Below are positions 1 through 10,115 of a stretch of 64,000 nt of DNA, one piece after another. The stretch covers positions 76,441,212-76,505,211 of the forward strand of contig JAVIAB010000051.1 in NCBI GenBank assembly GCA_032433765.1. Reading direction: 5' to 3'. The translations under genes were made by a program, and so were the position numbers. Under the pieces are notes generated by a model, which saw only the letters and a program-made list of their open reading frames with translations, searched no databases and was not told the DNA's origin. Within the stretch, counting starts at the first letter, position 1; every line of letters starts with the position of its first letter. The stretch is from Megaustenia siamemsis (lineage: Eukaryota; Mollusca; Gastropoda; Stylommatophora; Ariophantidae).

Positions 1-700
1 CCCTAGAAATGTTATTTTTTCCTTTCTTTTCTTTCGTTGTGTATTCTCTTTCTCCATGAAACTGTCTGCTTCTTCTTTGAGGTGAACCTTTAGAGTGTGT
101 TTCCAGAGATTGCGGTCTGCAGCTATGTCTTCCCATGCTGCAGGGTTTATGTTTAGATTCTTCATGTCACGTTTACACACATCTACAAATCGAAGTTTTG
201 GGCGCCCCCTAGTTCTTTTACCATCTGCCAGTTGTCCTTAGAGTATATCTTTTGGTACGCGGCCATCTTTCATACGGTGTACATGGCCAAGCCAGCGTAA
301 CCTACATTGTTTGAGAAGCGTGTAGATATTCTGTAGGCCTGTGCGAGTCAGGACCTCCACGTTTGTCACTTTATCCTTCCAGGTGATACCAAGAATACGG
401 CGTAGACATCACATATGGAATGCATTTAGCCTCATCTCCTGCTTTACATAGGTTGTCCAAGATTGGCTGCCATACAGGAGGATACTAATTATGCAGGCAT
501 TGTACACTGCAGCTTTTGTTTTAATTGTCAGTTTGCTGTTTTGCCAGACACGCTTAGAAAGACGGGCAAAGGTGGTACCAACTTTACCAATACGAGTGTC
601 AATTTCCGTATCTAAAGATAGTCTGTCGCTGATGATGGACCCCAGGTAGTTATACTGCCGCACGATATCAAGTTTATAGTTGTCGATAGAGATTTAAGGT
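1..700 (-). mobile_element. LINE-1, 3' part of the reverse transcriptase ORF (cut by window edge)
   Basis: C-terminal third of a non-LTR retrotransposon ORF read right to left. It shows the thumb/C-terminal motifs YNYLGSIISD, FARLSKRVW, LLYGSQSWT, then RRILGITWKDK, LRWLGHVHRM and GKRTRGRPKLR. One frame runs from 700 to the window edge, broken only by a TGA at 406-408 (just after HM) and a TAA near 240. It is the continuation of the ORF at 2326-4416; the two parts are separated by the insertion at 712-2314. The position-406 stop fits a CGA to TGA change, as expected from methylated-CpG decay. It is a fossil, not an active element. Confidence 0.88.
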
Positions 701-1144
701 GTTGCTTTGGTTATTGGTTATTGGTTATTGGTTATGGAAGGCCTCGGCATCACAGCAAACGAATTAAAATCCATTATTGCTCAACCGCCCGTGCCAGTGG
801 AATCATCCGAATTACCAACTCATCTCCCAAACAAAGAAAGGTAACTGTAGTCCCCATCGTAGCAGTCTCAGCACACGCCAAAAGACATAAGGCGAAACCG
901 CGCAGAAAGTAAACACAGCCAACTGTTCCCTGTCATACGATATCATCATTCATCGTAAACAAGCGGGATATCGAAGCAGGATCAAAACGGATGAGACACA
1001 CAGCTCACGGTGTGCACAGAGCACTTAACTCAGTAGCTCCTGCAACAAGCCGGACTTGGAATATGAGGAAACTGCAAGAAGGAACACTTTTCAGACATAG
1101 CCTTCAATGGTTCCTGCCGCCTATCCACCATATACCATGGGAGT

Positions 1145-1978
1145 TCACGTCCTCCCGAAAATGATGATCGTCATAGCACTTGATGATGTTAGGCCGTCAT
1201 TGATGACTCCAATTCCAAACATATAGACACACAGTGGTGGTAATTTGTCATTTTCAATCCAACAGAAGCCACATGACCTGTAGTTAGTAAAACCACAGAA
1301 AGAATATGATTTTGTGACCTTCACTGATTCACTCTTAGATGTGAATGTGTAGTTTACACAAGAGGAGAAGTTTTCAACTACAGTGATTCCATTTAAGGCA
1401 ATTCTGGGATAGCAAGGCAAGTCTCCTTTATAGCAGCAGAACTTGATGTTCTCCGCTCCCTTCTTGTAGCTGCTGCCACACGATTCTGATGTCTCATTAA
1501 CTTGGACATCATTCAAGAACAATGTCAGATTAACATTCCATAGATATGGCTCTGCTGATGAAGTGCTTGGTGCAACAGTTGTATCAATCATACTGGAGGC
1601 TCCTGGTCTGTGGTCATTAATATCACAGACGGCACATGGTGTTGTTATATTCAGTATTTCTTTCTGGGGTGTAAATATGTGGCACACACATGGAGAGTGG
1701 TTTGTGGTCACAGTAATCCCATTAAAGGCAATTCTAGGGTAGCATGGCAATGCTGTTTCAGAACAGCACAATCCTGTGATGTTTTCTGTGTTCGCTATAA
1801 AGCTGCTGCTGCTACACAATCCTGACCAATTATAGGTGTGGACATTATTCACTTGCAATGACAAAACTGCTTTGTTTACATCATAAACCTCTGGAAGCGA
1901 ATCATTTATGGGACTAATAGTACAATTTATTCTTCCATCAGGGATACCTGCATTGAGTCCCCAAAAAAAGGTCTTTGG
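1145..1978 (-). pseudogene. Cys-rich tandem-repeat ectodomain, retrocopy
   Basis: The frame is open from the TAA at 1979-1981 down to the stop at 1145, about 277 codons, with no ATG at its start. It contains two units of about 80 residues, each with a CC pair, then LPCYPRIAxNGITV, then further Cys; six Cys align between the units. There are many N-x-S/T sites and a Ser/Thr linker between the units, so it looks like a secreted or membrane ectodomain, Ig-like or a novel Cys-rich fold. The last 30 residues run into the 210-bp module shared with other retroposons. I do not recognise the family. It is probably non-functional, since the leader ORF (2054-2167) is not in frame with it. Confidence 0.65.
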
Positions 1979-2053
1979 TTAAAAAGCACATATGCGTTTG
2001 AGTTAAACACACAATGAGCCCACTTCATAGATTCAAAATGATCCTTGCCAATG

Positions 2054-2167
2054 TCATCCGCTTGCACAAGTTAGGTCCTTAGCTACCAACGTCAAAAATG
2101 TCTGAAACGAAGCCATCCAATTAACGACTTTATCTTTAGCGAAGGTTAACGAACTGTGAACAAACAT
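2054..2167 (-). pseudogene. Signal-peptide-like leader ORF (37 codons)
   Basis: The ATG at 2167 opens a short ORF beginning MFVHSSLT, with a hydrophobic middle and ending DLTCASG before TGA. The retrocopy at 51244 has the same MFVHSSLT start and, after a frameshift, DLTCADGWFG. It therefore looks like a shared secretion leader whose downstream ectodomain was changed or lost. The ATG sits 26 nt after the uORF stop, exactly as in the 51 kb copy. Confidence 0.55.
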
Positions 2168-2193
2168 TTATGTTCAAACCCTTGAAAACATTT

Positions 2194-2286
2194 TCAAAAA
2201 TCTGCCAACTCGCAGCAATAACATTTATCGTGTTGTTCAATGTAAACATTGCTTGGTCCATAGCTCGAATATAAATAAACTGCCAT
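2194..2286 (-). CDS. 30-codon upstream ORF in the receptor leader
   Basis: The ATG is in an AAAATGG context and the ORF ends CYCCELADF-stop. It has the same length (30 codons), the same start position relative to the CRE-like site (14 nt) and the same final ELADF residues as the uORF at 51125-51217. It may be a translational control uORF of the parent receptor mRNA. Coding status is inferred from comparison only. Confidence 0.5.
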   Translation of the reverse strand: MAVYLYSSYGPSNVYIEQHDKCYCCELADF

Positions 2287-2300
2287 TTTGGTGCGTCCCA

Positions 2301-2308
2301 TGACGTCA
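2301..2308 (-). promoter_or_regulatory. CRE-like palindrome at the 5' end of the receptor retrocopy
   Basis: A perfect TGACGTCA lies 6 bp inside the 5' TSD and 14 nt before the uORF ATG. The 51 kb copy has TGATGTCA at the same place. A CREB/ATF site at the start of a retrocopied 5' UTR would mean a promoter element was carried along. Function is inferred. Confidence 0.4.
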
Positions 2309-2325
2309 TCCTCCGTTGCTTTGGT

Positions 2326-4416
2326 GTCCTGACTGAGTATGTTAGTTTTCTGCAAACTTATTGTTAGACCGAAGTCTTGGCAGGCATGCACAAAGCGATG
2401 TACCAGGCTCTGGAGTTCTTCCTGACTTTGCGTGACAAGTGCCGTGTCGTCAGCAAATAACAGATCTCTAATAGAGATATGTCTGACCTTAGACCTTGCC
2501 TTTAGTCTTGAGATATTGAACAATCGACCATCGGATCTAGTATGCAGATAGACACCTTCATTTGCATGTGAGAATGCATGTTTTAACAGAACAGCGAAGA
2601 AGATTCCAAATAGAGTTGGAGCAAGAACGCATCCTTGCTTGATGCCGCTGCGTATGCCGAAGGGTTGTGATGTGCTTCCATCATATTGGATGGTGCCCTT
2701 CATGTCCTCGTGAAATGATTTGACTAACGTCAGTAGAGTATGTGGGCAGCCTATTTTGGAAAGTATTTTGAAAAGACCTTCTCTGCTGACAAGGTCAAAT
2801 GCCTTTGTAAGATCGATAAAGGCTATGAAGAGAGACTTTTTCTGCTCTCTAGATTTTTCTTGAAGTAGACGTAAAGAGAAAATCATGTCTGCAGTTGATC
2901 TTCCGGATCTGAAGCCGCATTGCGATTCAGGATATATGCGTTCTGCGAGTTTTTGTAGCCTTCCTAAGATGACTCTGGCAAAGGTCTTGCCGACAGTGCT
3001 GAGTAAGGAGATGCCTCTGTAGTTGTTGCAGTCGCTTCTATCTCCTTTATTTTTGTAGAGAGTTACAATCACGGAGTCTCTCATATCTTGAGGAATGGCT
3101 TTCTCTTTCCAGCATAGATGTAGCACTTCAAGCAGGGGATGTAACAATGCATTTTTGCAGGATTTAATCAGATCGGGAGGGATCCCATCTTGTCCTGGAG
3201 CCTTGCCGGTGGCTAAGCTATCTATGGCCTTGCTAAGTTCCTCTATGGTTGGTTCAATGTCTAACTCTTCCATAGGTAGGAGATATTGTATGGCATCGAG
3301 GGCGTTTGATGTAACAGTGTTTTCTATTGAATAAAGTGAAGAATATTGTTCCACCCATCTTTCCATCTGTTTGCCTCTATCTGTTATTTTCTCCCCAGTG
3401 GATGACTTTAGTGGGGCAATAGTGTATTTTGTTGGCCCAAGGGCTTTCTTTATGCCATCATACATTACTTTTAGGTTTCCAGTTTGAGATGCAGTCTGGA
3501 TGCTGTCGCTAAGCTGGTGCCAGTACTCATTAGCACAGCGTCGAGCTGTTTGCTGGACTTTGTTTCTGGTCATTTTAATAGCCTGCAGAGTATTTGCATT
3601 AGGTGCGCGCTTGTGATCTAAGAAGGATGTGCGTTTAGCTTCGATTACGGGTGTCATAACATGGGAGTTGGCTTCAAACCAATCATGAGACTTAAGTGTC
3701 AGTTTTCCAAAGATGCTAACCGCGTTGTTGTAGATGATGTTGCGGAGATGCTCCCATTTTTCAACAGCGCTGGTGTAGTGTTCATGAGTGCTTTGCGACT
3801 CCTTGAGGGTCTTGTTGAACTGCTCGACCAATCCAGAATGTGTTAGCTTGCTAGTGTCTATGCGAGGTCTCTTCTTTGGCTGCCTGGCATAGTGGAACCT
3901 CCTGGGCAGTAGCTTGAGTTTACAGCAGACTAGAGAATGATCCGAGTCACAGTCTGCACTGTGGTATGACCGCGTGTGAATTACAGATTTGAGGAAAGGG
4001 CGTCTGACAAGTATCAAGTCCAGCTGGTGCCAGTGTTTCGATCGTGGGTGTCTCCAAGATACTTTATGCTGAGGCTTGGTTTTGAAAAAAGTATTTGTGA
4101 CGCACAGGTTATGTTAGGCGCAAAACTCTAGAAGTCGTTGCCCGTTTTCATTTAATTTACCAACTCCAAAGCGACCAATGCAGGTTGGCCACGAACTGTG
4201 GTCTGCACCAATTCTAGCATTGAAATCCCCCAGTAGAATAATGTGATCTTGTCCTGGTATACTATTCATGACTTCTGTCAAATTTTCATAGAAGTTGTCC
4301 TTGGTTTCAGATGACAAGCACAAGGTCGGAGTGTACACACTTATAAGAGTAACTGGTCCTGATGTTGTATTAAAACACCACATCTTACCAAAACACCACC
4401 ACTTACTTATCACCAC
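2326..4416 (-). mobile_element. LINE-1, APE endonuclease and reverse transcriptase ORF
   Basis: From right to left: the second half of an APE-type endonuclease (LISVYTPTL, IILLGDFNARIG, then DCDSDHSLVCCKL, the catalytic SDH), a linker, and a full RT domain with GKAPGQDGIP, NNYRGISLLS, FIDLTKAFD, GIKQGCVLAPTLF and the catalytic LLFADDTALV. The frame is the same throughout; a single TAA near 4113 (after LLEFCA) separates the endonuclease from the rest, so about 690 codons are almost intact. The 5' end is missing: homology stops near 4390-4416, inside the endonuclease. It lies antisense in an upstream intron of UNG. Clade assignment needs a tree; it is of the kind annotated as craniofacial-development-protein-2-like. 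Confidence 0.9.
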
Positions 4417-4482
4417 TTAGCGTGGTCAGCTTCTGTTGTATCCGCTCATCTTATATTATATATAATGCTTCTGTAATTGTAG

Positions 4483-4661
4483 GAGTCCTTCTGCTCAATG
4501 CATGCCTGACAGTGCGGGCAGGTCAGCCCAACTCACACGCAGGCCACGGATGGGAAAAGCTCACAGATGCCACTATTCAGTGGCTAAACTCTAACCTCAG
4601 TGGTGTTGTTTTCTTGTTATGGGGAGCCTATGCACAAAAGAAGGGAGCTTGTATTAATAAG
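4483..4661 (+). CDS. UNG: Uracil-DNA glycosylase, penultimate coding exon
   Basis: Encodes part of family-1 uracil-DNA glycosylase, which removes uracil from DNA to start base excision repair in nucleus and mitochondria. The 59 residues match the UNG core: [13 protein letters not shown] (with the uracil-recognising Asn), [14 protein letters not shown], and [14 protein letters not shown]. The acceptor is TGTAG at 4478-4482 (exon phase 1: the preceding exon supplies the first G of a Gly codon) and the donor is AAG|GTGACT after 4661, giving phase 0 into the exon at 9942. The exon carrying the catalytic GQDPYH loop is not in the window; it must lie to the left, beyond the LINE-1 copy. Confidence 0.93.
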
Positions 4662-5300
4662 GTGACTTGTAAAAATTGCTGAGGTTTTAAAAGATTACTT
4701 AATTTCATGTGTAACTCATGGTAAATGTGATTTTCTATTTTGTCTCCAGTGCTATGGTAATGTCATTATTCTTACATGTCTGCAGAATGTGAACCCTGAA
4801 TGTAGAATTTAGACAGAAAATCAGAAAAGCTATTCAAAGTCGGTGCTACTGTAAGATCCACAGTACCTCACTCAGAGACCATTTTACAGAAGAGAAAGAT
4901 TGTAAATTCATCAATAACCTAGGTTCACATAAAATTCTTCCTATATCAGTAAAATAAAATAATTGAACAACGGGTATGTTACATCTAATGGTCTGGCTAG
5001 ATCATCTAATCAGTAAAAGGTAGAAGACATGGTGACAAATGAAAGAAATTAATTGTTGGCATCATTGACTGGCTAAGAAAGCATTCAAACCCAGAAAATG
5101 GCACACAAATGATAAAAGGAAGAAATGAATCATGAATGATTCATTATGTTGGTTAGAGCTCAAAGAAATTATACCTTCTTGCCAGTGTGAACCACCCTAG
5201 TTAGTCCATTCAGAATGTTTGCTATTGCTTTCTATGTTATTTTAGATCTGTGTACAAGACATTTATAATATATTCTGATTTCTCACTCTTAACAAAATTG
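4662..5300 (+). other. UNG intron, AT-rich, no feature seen
   Basis: First part of the last UNG intron. I see no coding homology, RNA or recognisable repeat here. Confidence 0.5.
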
Positions 5301-5450
5301 TAGTATATTCTGTGAAGGACTAAAGGCATCAAGATGCATAGAGATGCGAAGCTGCTGTAAAGCTGATGGTAATGACGATTTTTCAAAAAAAGAAAAGAAA
5401 AAAGTGGTATGGTAACAGCTTTACGTGGTAATTAACAAAACAAAAATCTA

Positions 5451-5479
5451 TGTTTCGGCCAAGTAGGCCTTCAGCTGGA
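5451..5479 (-). ncRNA. Degenerate hammerhead-ribozyme-like motif, left arm
   Basis: On the - strand CTGAAGGCC, a five-base loop and GGCCGAAAC resemble a hammerhead core with stem II formed by GGCC/GGCC. The core lacks two bases compared with CTGATGA, so cleavage is unlikely. Penelope-like elements are known to carry hammerheads in their terminal repeats, which is why I report it. The same motif is at 8692-8720. Confidence 0.35.
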
Positions 5480-6540
5480 ACAACAAACAACAACACAAAA
5501 ATATAAATATATATAAAAGGATATGTATACAGATCTAACTACATGGCGATAATGTGCTAGATACTTGAGAAAGGAAATACAGAAAGGTCACTTCCCTGTG
5601 GTCCAGAGCGTGGTCAGCTTCTGAATGAACTAAAATTAGGTGGGATGACCAACTATATATCTCACTGACCAGGGAGTCAGATGGGAGGATGGAAGGGTTC
5701 TAAAAATATGGGGAGATGGGTACAAGATACGTATAAACAGTGTGTATCTAACTGTGTATGCACAGTGAACAAATGTGTAAAAAAAAAAGCATGTGTACCT
5801 AACCATACATGCCTGTAGGCATAAATCTGTATATATTACCACAAAGCACACAAAAGAAAACCCGAAGGTGTCTAAATGTGCCAATACATAGGCTGATAAA
5901 TATACATACATGAATAGGTTCGGTAGTGCATGGGGGTAAAAATGTGTGGTAGATGTCCTATGTGTATGAGAGCGATATGTTCATGCTATAGGGGACAGCG
6001 AACCCAACTGGGCAATGAGGCGATTCTCAAGGATGAACCGGCTGCGATTGCTGGAGTGACACGAGACACTACTATGGCGTAGATGATATTCCATGACACA
6101 CAAGTAAACCCCTCCTTGATCTTGAATTGCCTATTAGAGCGAATTGATGCAGATCACGTAGTCACAAGTTCTGCAAACTCGATGTCCACAGTGGACAGTA
6201 CCAAGGAGTATGTGGTTTGAGTGGGGGAGGTAGATCGTGAAAAGAATGTCTCTGACTCCTGTCACGTTTGAAGGCTACCAAAGGAGGATCACTGAAAAGT
6301 AGGCGGGTAGTGGGATCAAAATGGAGAATGGAGTGGTACCGGTTAAGGATCCTCACAGCAACCAAGTTGTGAGGATGGTAGGTGAGGGTAAATATGGTCC
6401 TATCAGAGGAATGGCGGGTGGATGGGGTGAGTGCCACAGGACGGGAAATATCGAGCGCTCTTTGGAAGGCAGATTAAAGAATCGAGTCAGGATAAAGATG
6501 ACGCCTAAAGAAATGAAGCCTAGAGAAGACACCTAAAGAA

Positions 6541-7163
6541 TACGTCCTTGACGCATGCTCTCTGTATACCTCTATCCCTCATGCTGATGGCTTAATAGCT
6601 CTTCAATTCTTTCTTGACCGAAGAATACATCCATCTGTGGATACTTCTACTCTCCTCCGCCTCACTGAACTTGTTCTCAACCTCAATACTTTCAAATTCA
6701 ATGGTCAGTTCTATGACCAAGTCAGTGGTGTAGCTATGGGAACCAAGATGGGTCCTATTTGTACTTGCCTGTTCATGGGTTCCCTTGAACATCAAATACT
6801 GAACTTGAACCGTGGTCCCCTTCCCCTTAAATACCTCCGGTACATCGATGACGGTTTTGGACTGACTGACTTGCTGGAAGATGACATCTCCAGGTTCATC
6901 GACTACATTGGCAACTTTCATAAATCCATCAAGATTACATCTCATATCTCTACCTCATCCGTCACTTTTCTTGATCTGATTGTCTACCTTGGTACCTCCA
7001 GCCTCACACTTCCGTCTTCTATAAACCCACAGATGCTCACTATTATCTTCTCTACACCTCGTCTCATCCATCTCACTGCAGAGATTCAATTCCACATTCT
7101 CAATTATTACGACTTTGTCGTATCTGCCAGGATGATCAAAATTTTCTCCAACAGAACCACCTG
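6541..7163 (+). pseudogene. Penelope-like reverse transcriptase, core domain
   Basis: A 206-codon open frame ending in TGA. Motifs in order: VLDACSLYTSIPHADGL (RT motif A, catalytic Asp), FNGQFYDQVSGVAMGTKMGP (motif B), YLRYIDDGFG (catalytic YIDD box), and FLDLIVYL. These are diagnostic of Penelope-like RTs, related to telomerase RT rather than to LINE RT. The N-terminal RT fingers are absent, so only a partial protein could be made. The GIY-YIG part follows at 7772. Confidence 0.88.
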
Positions 7164-7418
7164 ATGTTAAGTTTCTTTAGGCGTCATCTCTATCCTGGCT
7201 CGGTTCTTCAATTTTCCTTCCAACTAGCTCTCGATATTTCCCGTCCTGTGGCACTCACCCCATCCACCTGCCGTTCCTCTGATATGACCATATTTACCCT
7301 CACCTACCATCCTCACAACTTGGCTGCGGTGAGGATCCTTAACCAGTACCACTCCATTCTCCACTCCGATCCCACTATCTGCCTACTTTTTAGTGATCCT
7401 CCTTTTGTAGCTTTCAAA

Positions 7419-7757
7419 GGTAAGGTAAAGGTAAAGTACGAGACATGAACCGGCGTCTTAGCACGCGAGTTTACACCCATATGTGCTCGGCCGCCTATCC
7501 AGAAATGTTCGGATATTTCTGTATAGTGTAGCCTCAAGCATCGAAACTCAGATGCGAAGCGACATTCCTCACCTTCCCAGGATAATACCCTGGTACCCAT
7601 TTCTGTCAACGGCTGGGTCGACCGTGGGGGTAATTTTTTCTTTATAATTTCCAACCACGAGTACAATTCACACTGCTCCCAGCGGGAATCGAACACGGGT
7701 TGTCCGAACGTCGGTAGTCTAGTCGGGTGGTTTTCCCAACTAGGCTACCGAGGCCCC
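7419..7757 (-). mobile_element. tRNA-derived SINE, family T2, full length with TSD
   Basis: Read on -, it starts with a tRNA-like head: A box TAGCCTAGTTGG and B box GTGTTCGATTCC. It ends in GTAAA-type repeats. The TSD is TTGTAGCTTTCAAA (7405-7418) and TTGTAGCCTTCAAA (7758-7771), 13 of 14 identical, and falls inside Penelope coding sequence present uninterrupted in the left arm. Its last bases, GTACTTTAC, are shared with family T1 although the bodies differ. Confidence 0.9.
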
Positions 7758-7771
7758 TTGTAGCCTTCAAA

Positions 7772-8260
7772 TGCGACAGGAGTCTGAGAGACATTCTTGT
7801 CACGAGCTACCTCCCCCACTCAAACCACATACACCTTGGTACTGTCCGCTGTGGACGTCTAGTTTGCAGAACTTGTGACTATGTGCTCTGCATCGATTCA
7901 GTCTTGTTCCCTAATAGGCTATTCAAGATCAAGGAGGGGTTTACTTGTGTGTCATGGAATATTATCTGCGCCATAGTATGTAAGCATTGCTAGATGACGT
8001 ATGTGTGTAAGTCTGGACAATGCTTGTGTGACAGATTTTGTGAGTATCTTCGCGATGTTGAGCAAAAGACTGGCAGCCCTGTGTCTGCCCATTTCAACTC
8101 CCCCTGGCCATATTTGTAAACCTGACATGCAGGTTACCTTCATTATCTCGTATCACTCCAGCAATCGCAGCCGGTTCGCCCTTGAGAATCGCCTCATTGC
8201 CCACATGGGTTCGCTGTCAACCTATGGCATAAACATATCGCTCTCATACACATAGGACAT
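7772..8260 (+). pseudogene. Penelope-like GIY-YIG endonuclease region, decayed
   Basis: After the SINE the frame gives the Cys-rich linker seen before Penelope GIY-YIG domains: LGTVRCGRLVCRTC, then GFTCVSWNIICAIVCKHC, where other elements have Ser-x-Asn-Val-x-Tyr followed by Cys-x-x-Cys. A stop follows directly, and further conserved pieces are spread over other frames up to about 8260. This is the nuclease that nicks target DNA in active elements; here it is broken. Confidence 0.7.
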
Positions 8261-8691
8261 CTACCACACATTTTTTACCCCTATGCGCTATCAAACCTAT
8301 TCATGCATGTATATTTATCTGCATATGTATTGGTACATTTAGACACCTTCGGGTTTTCTTTTGAATGCTTTGTGGTAATATATACGGATTTATGCCTGCA
8401 CACATGTATGGTTAGGTACACATGCTTTTTTTTTTTTACACATCTGTTCACTGTGCACATACAGTTAGATGCATACAGTTTATATGTATCTTGTACCTAC
8501 CTCCCCATATTTTTAGAACCCTTCCGTCATCCCACCTAATTTTTAGTTCATTCAGAAGCTGACCACGCTTTGGACCACAGAGAAGTGACCTTTCTTTTAT
8601 TTCCTTTCTTGAGTATCTAGCATACTATCGCCATGTAGTTAGATTTGTGTACATATCCTTTTATATATATTTTTGTGTTGTTGTTTGATGT

Positions 8692-8720
8692 TCCAGCTGA
8701 AGGCTTACTTGGCCGAAATG
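8692..8720 (+). ncRNA. Degenerate hammerhead-ribozyme-like motif, right arm
   Basis: TCCAGCTGAAGGC, a short loop, then TTGGCCGAAATG: second copy of the motif at 5451-5479, with the same two-base loss in the core. Its place at the end of the element fits the terminal hammerheads of Penelope-like elements. Probably inactive. Confidence 0.35.
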
Positions 8721-9034
8721 TTGACTTTTGTTTTGTTAATTACCACGTAAAGCTGTTACCATACCACTTTTTTTCTTCTATTTTTTTTTTTAAATCGTTA
8801 GTATATTCTGTATATAGAGGATTCTTATTTGTAAGCATTTTGTTACCTATTTTAAAAATTGATACTCCAAAGTTTAATGTACTTTTATATTATAAACATT
8901 TCTCCCAAAATTAGGTGATTTGCAAATTTATTTATAAATAATAATATAAATAATAAATATTTATAATTTCTTGTGTTCATATTATAATTGATCTGTTTCA
9001 TTATCTGCCCTCAACGGGGCATACCAGCTTTCAC

Positions 9035-9490
9035 CATTGTTAAGACAACCAAACATTTTTATGGCGGCTAACAACAAATGATAAATAGCATTTTCAAACC
9101 AACTTTGTGCTATGAAAGTCAAACATGGACCCTGTCTAAATCACATTTAAGAAAGATCAATACATGTGAGATGCGATGCTTGAGAAAAGTAACAAACAAC
9201 ACAAGAAGAGATAGAATACCAAATTAAACCATAAGAAAAATGGTAGGAACAAAATGCTGCCAAGAATATATAGAACAACAACTTAAATGGTTTGGCCTCC
9301 TGGTCAGAATGAACCCTTACCAATCACCATCAAGGGCATTCTTCTCGAGAATGCATGGGAAAAGACCAAGAGGAAGACCCAGAAGAAGATGGATAGATGC
9401 AGTGATAGAGACATGTAACAACAAAGGAAAATCACTATTTCAGACAGTTCGAGCTGCTCAAGAACGACAAATGATATAACCAAGACACCT
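9035..9490 (+). mobile_element. LINE-D fragment, 3' end
   Basis: C-terminal LINE ORF pieces: LCYESQTWTL, CEMRCLRKVT, QLKWFGLLVRM, and KRPRGRPRRRWIDAVIETC. They match the reverse strand of 49625-50200 in motif order. 5'-truncated, several stops, in the UNG intron. Confidence 0.75.
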
Positions 9491-9554
9491 TTTCGGTACC
9501 AGTGAAAAAAGACAAAAGAAGAAGAACGGGACATTAATTTGGCGTGGACATGTA

Positions 9555-9710
9555 CATGTTGTGGCTTACAGCAAGTTGTAAAGTTTACACCTTTTACCTC
9601 AACACATCTGTTTTCAACATGTCATCTTTGGGTAATGGGTTGCCATTTCTCTTCTATCCCTGCTTGGTCAGACGGTTAGTCTGTTTCCATGGACACCCCT
9701 TGGAAGTGTA
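9555..9710. repeat. Interspersed repeat R1, very diverged copy
   Basis: Shares ordered short blocks with the R1 copies at 10925 and 31830 (CAACACATCTG, then GGTCAGACGGTTAGTCTGTTT before an ACACCCC stretch). Weak copy. Confidence 0.4.
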
Positions 9711-9724
9711 GTAGGATTTTAATT

Positions 9725-9849
9725 GGTTGCTGCCTCTGATCCTTAATGAGCAGTCACTTATGGGTTGTTTATCGCTTTAAACCCAGGATGGTTGCTGCCT
9801 CTGATCCTTAATGAACTTATGGGTTGTTTATCGCTTTAAACCCAGGATG
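9725..9849. repeat. Tandem duplication, two units of 65 and 60 bp
   Basis: Each unit begins GGTTGCTGCCTCTGATCCTT and ends AAACCCAGGAT. The second unit lacks a 6-bp piece (GCAGTC). It lies 90 bp before the last UNG exon. Confidence 0.9.
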
Positions 9850-9941
9850 TCATTTATAATTTAAATTCTGTTAAGATGAATTTTTGGAGTTTAAGATATA
9901 AATGTGTTTTGCAGTTCATTGACTTTTTTGTTTTGTTTCAG

Positions 9942-10115
9942 AAAAAGCATCATATATTGACCACTGTTCACCCATCACCACTCTCTGCTCATCGAGGATT
10001 TTTTGGCTGCAAACATTTTTCAAAATGCAATGAGCTTTTGGTTGCTGATGGTCATACACCGATTGATTGGAAAGATCTCCCAGAGAAAATGAATTCAGGA
10101 TTAACATTATTTTGA
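9942..10115 (+). CDS. UNG: Uracil-DNA glycosylase, last coding exon
   Basis: Encodes the C-terminal 57 residues and a TGA stop. The acceptor is TTTGTTTCAG at 9932-9941, phase 0, matching the donor at 4661. It contains the DNA-binding loop [14 protein letters not shown] (His and intercalating Leu of the minor-groove loop) followed by HFSKCNELL and PIDWKDLP, the standard UNG terminus. The frame is intact and key residues are kept, so the gene is probably functional. About 5.3 kb of intron, including the Penelope element, separates it from the previous exon. Confidence 0.95.
   Translation, partial: KKHHILTTVHPSPLSAHRGFFGCKHFSKCNELLVADGHTPIDWKDLPEKMNSGLTLF

Larger units (their letters stand above)
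712..2314 (-). mobile_element. 1.6 kb receptor-derived retroposed insertion with 11-bp TSD
   Basis: The insertion is bounded by GTTGCTTTGGT at 701-711 and 2315-2325, and the LINE-1 ORF resumes on both sides, so the ends are precise. Read on the - strand it contains a leader (CRE-like site, 30-codon uORF, signal-peptide-like ORF), a Cys-rich ectodomain ORF, and a 210-bp module (about 1045-1245) also found in the retroposon at 14350-15377. It ends in three ACCAATA-type tandem units next to the TSD. TSD plus a simple-repeat tail indicates target-primed retroposition. The leader matches 51099-51340. The source is probably a host cell-surface receptor gene (inference). Confidence 0.8.
5314..8798 (+). 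mobile_element. Penelope-like element with long inverted-repeat structure
   Basis: The two flanks carry the same 13 bp, TAGTATATTCTGT (5301-5313 and 8799-8811), taken as the TSD. The left part (about 5370-6512) is an inverted copy of the right part (about 7168-8795): for example, VALTPSTCRSSDMTIFTLTY on + at about 7248 reappears on - at 6437. The middle (6541-7163) is a single-copy RT. Inverted pseudo-LTR-like arms are known for Penelope-like elements. A SINE (7419-7757) sits in the right arm. Reading frames are broken in places, so it is probably inactive. It lies in the last intron of UNG in the sense direction. Confidence 0.85.

Noticed and set aside
4422..4482. Extension of the UNG exon upstream to the ATG-like start at 4422
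   Set aside because: Homology starts exactly after the TGTAG acceptor at 4482; the preceding codons are intron.
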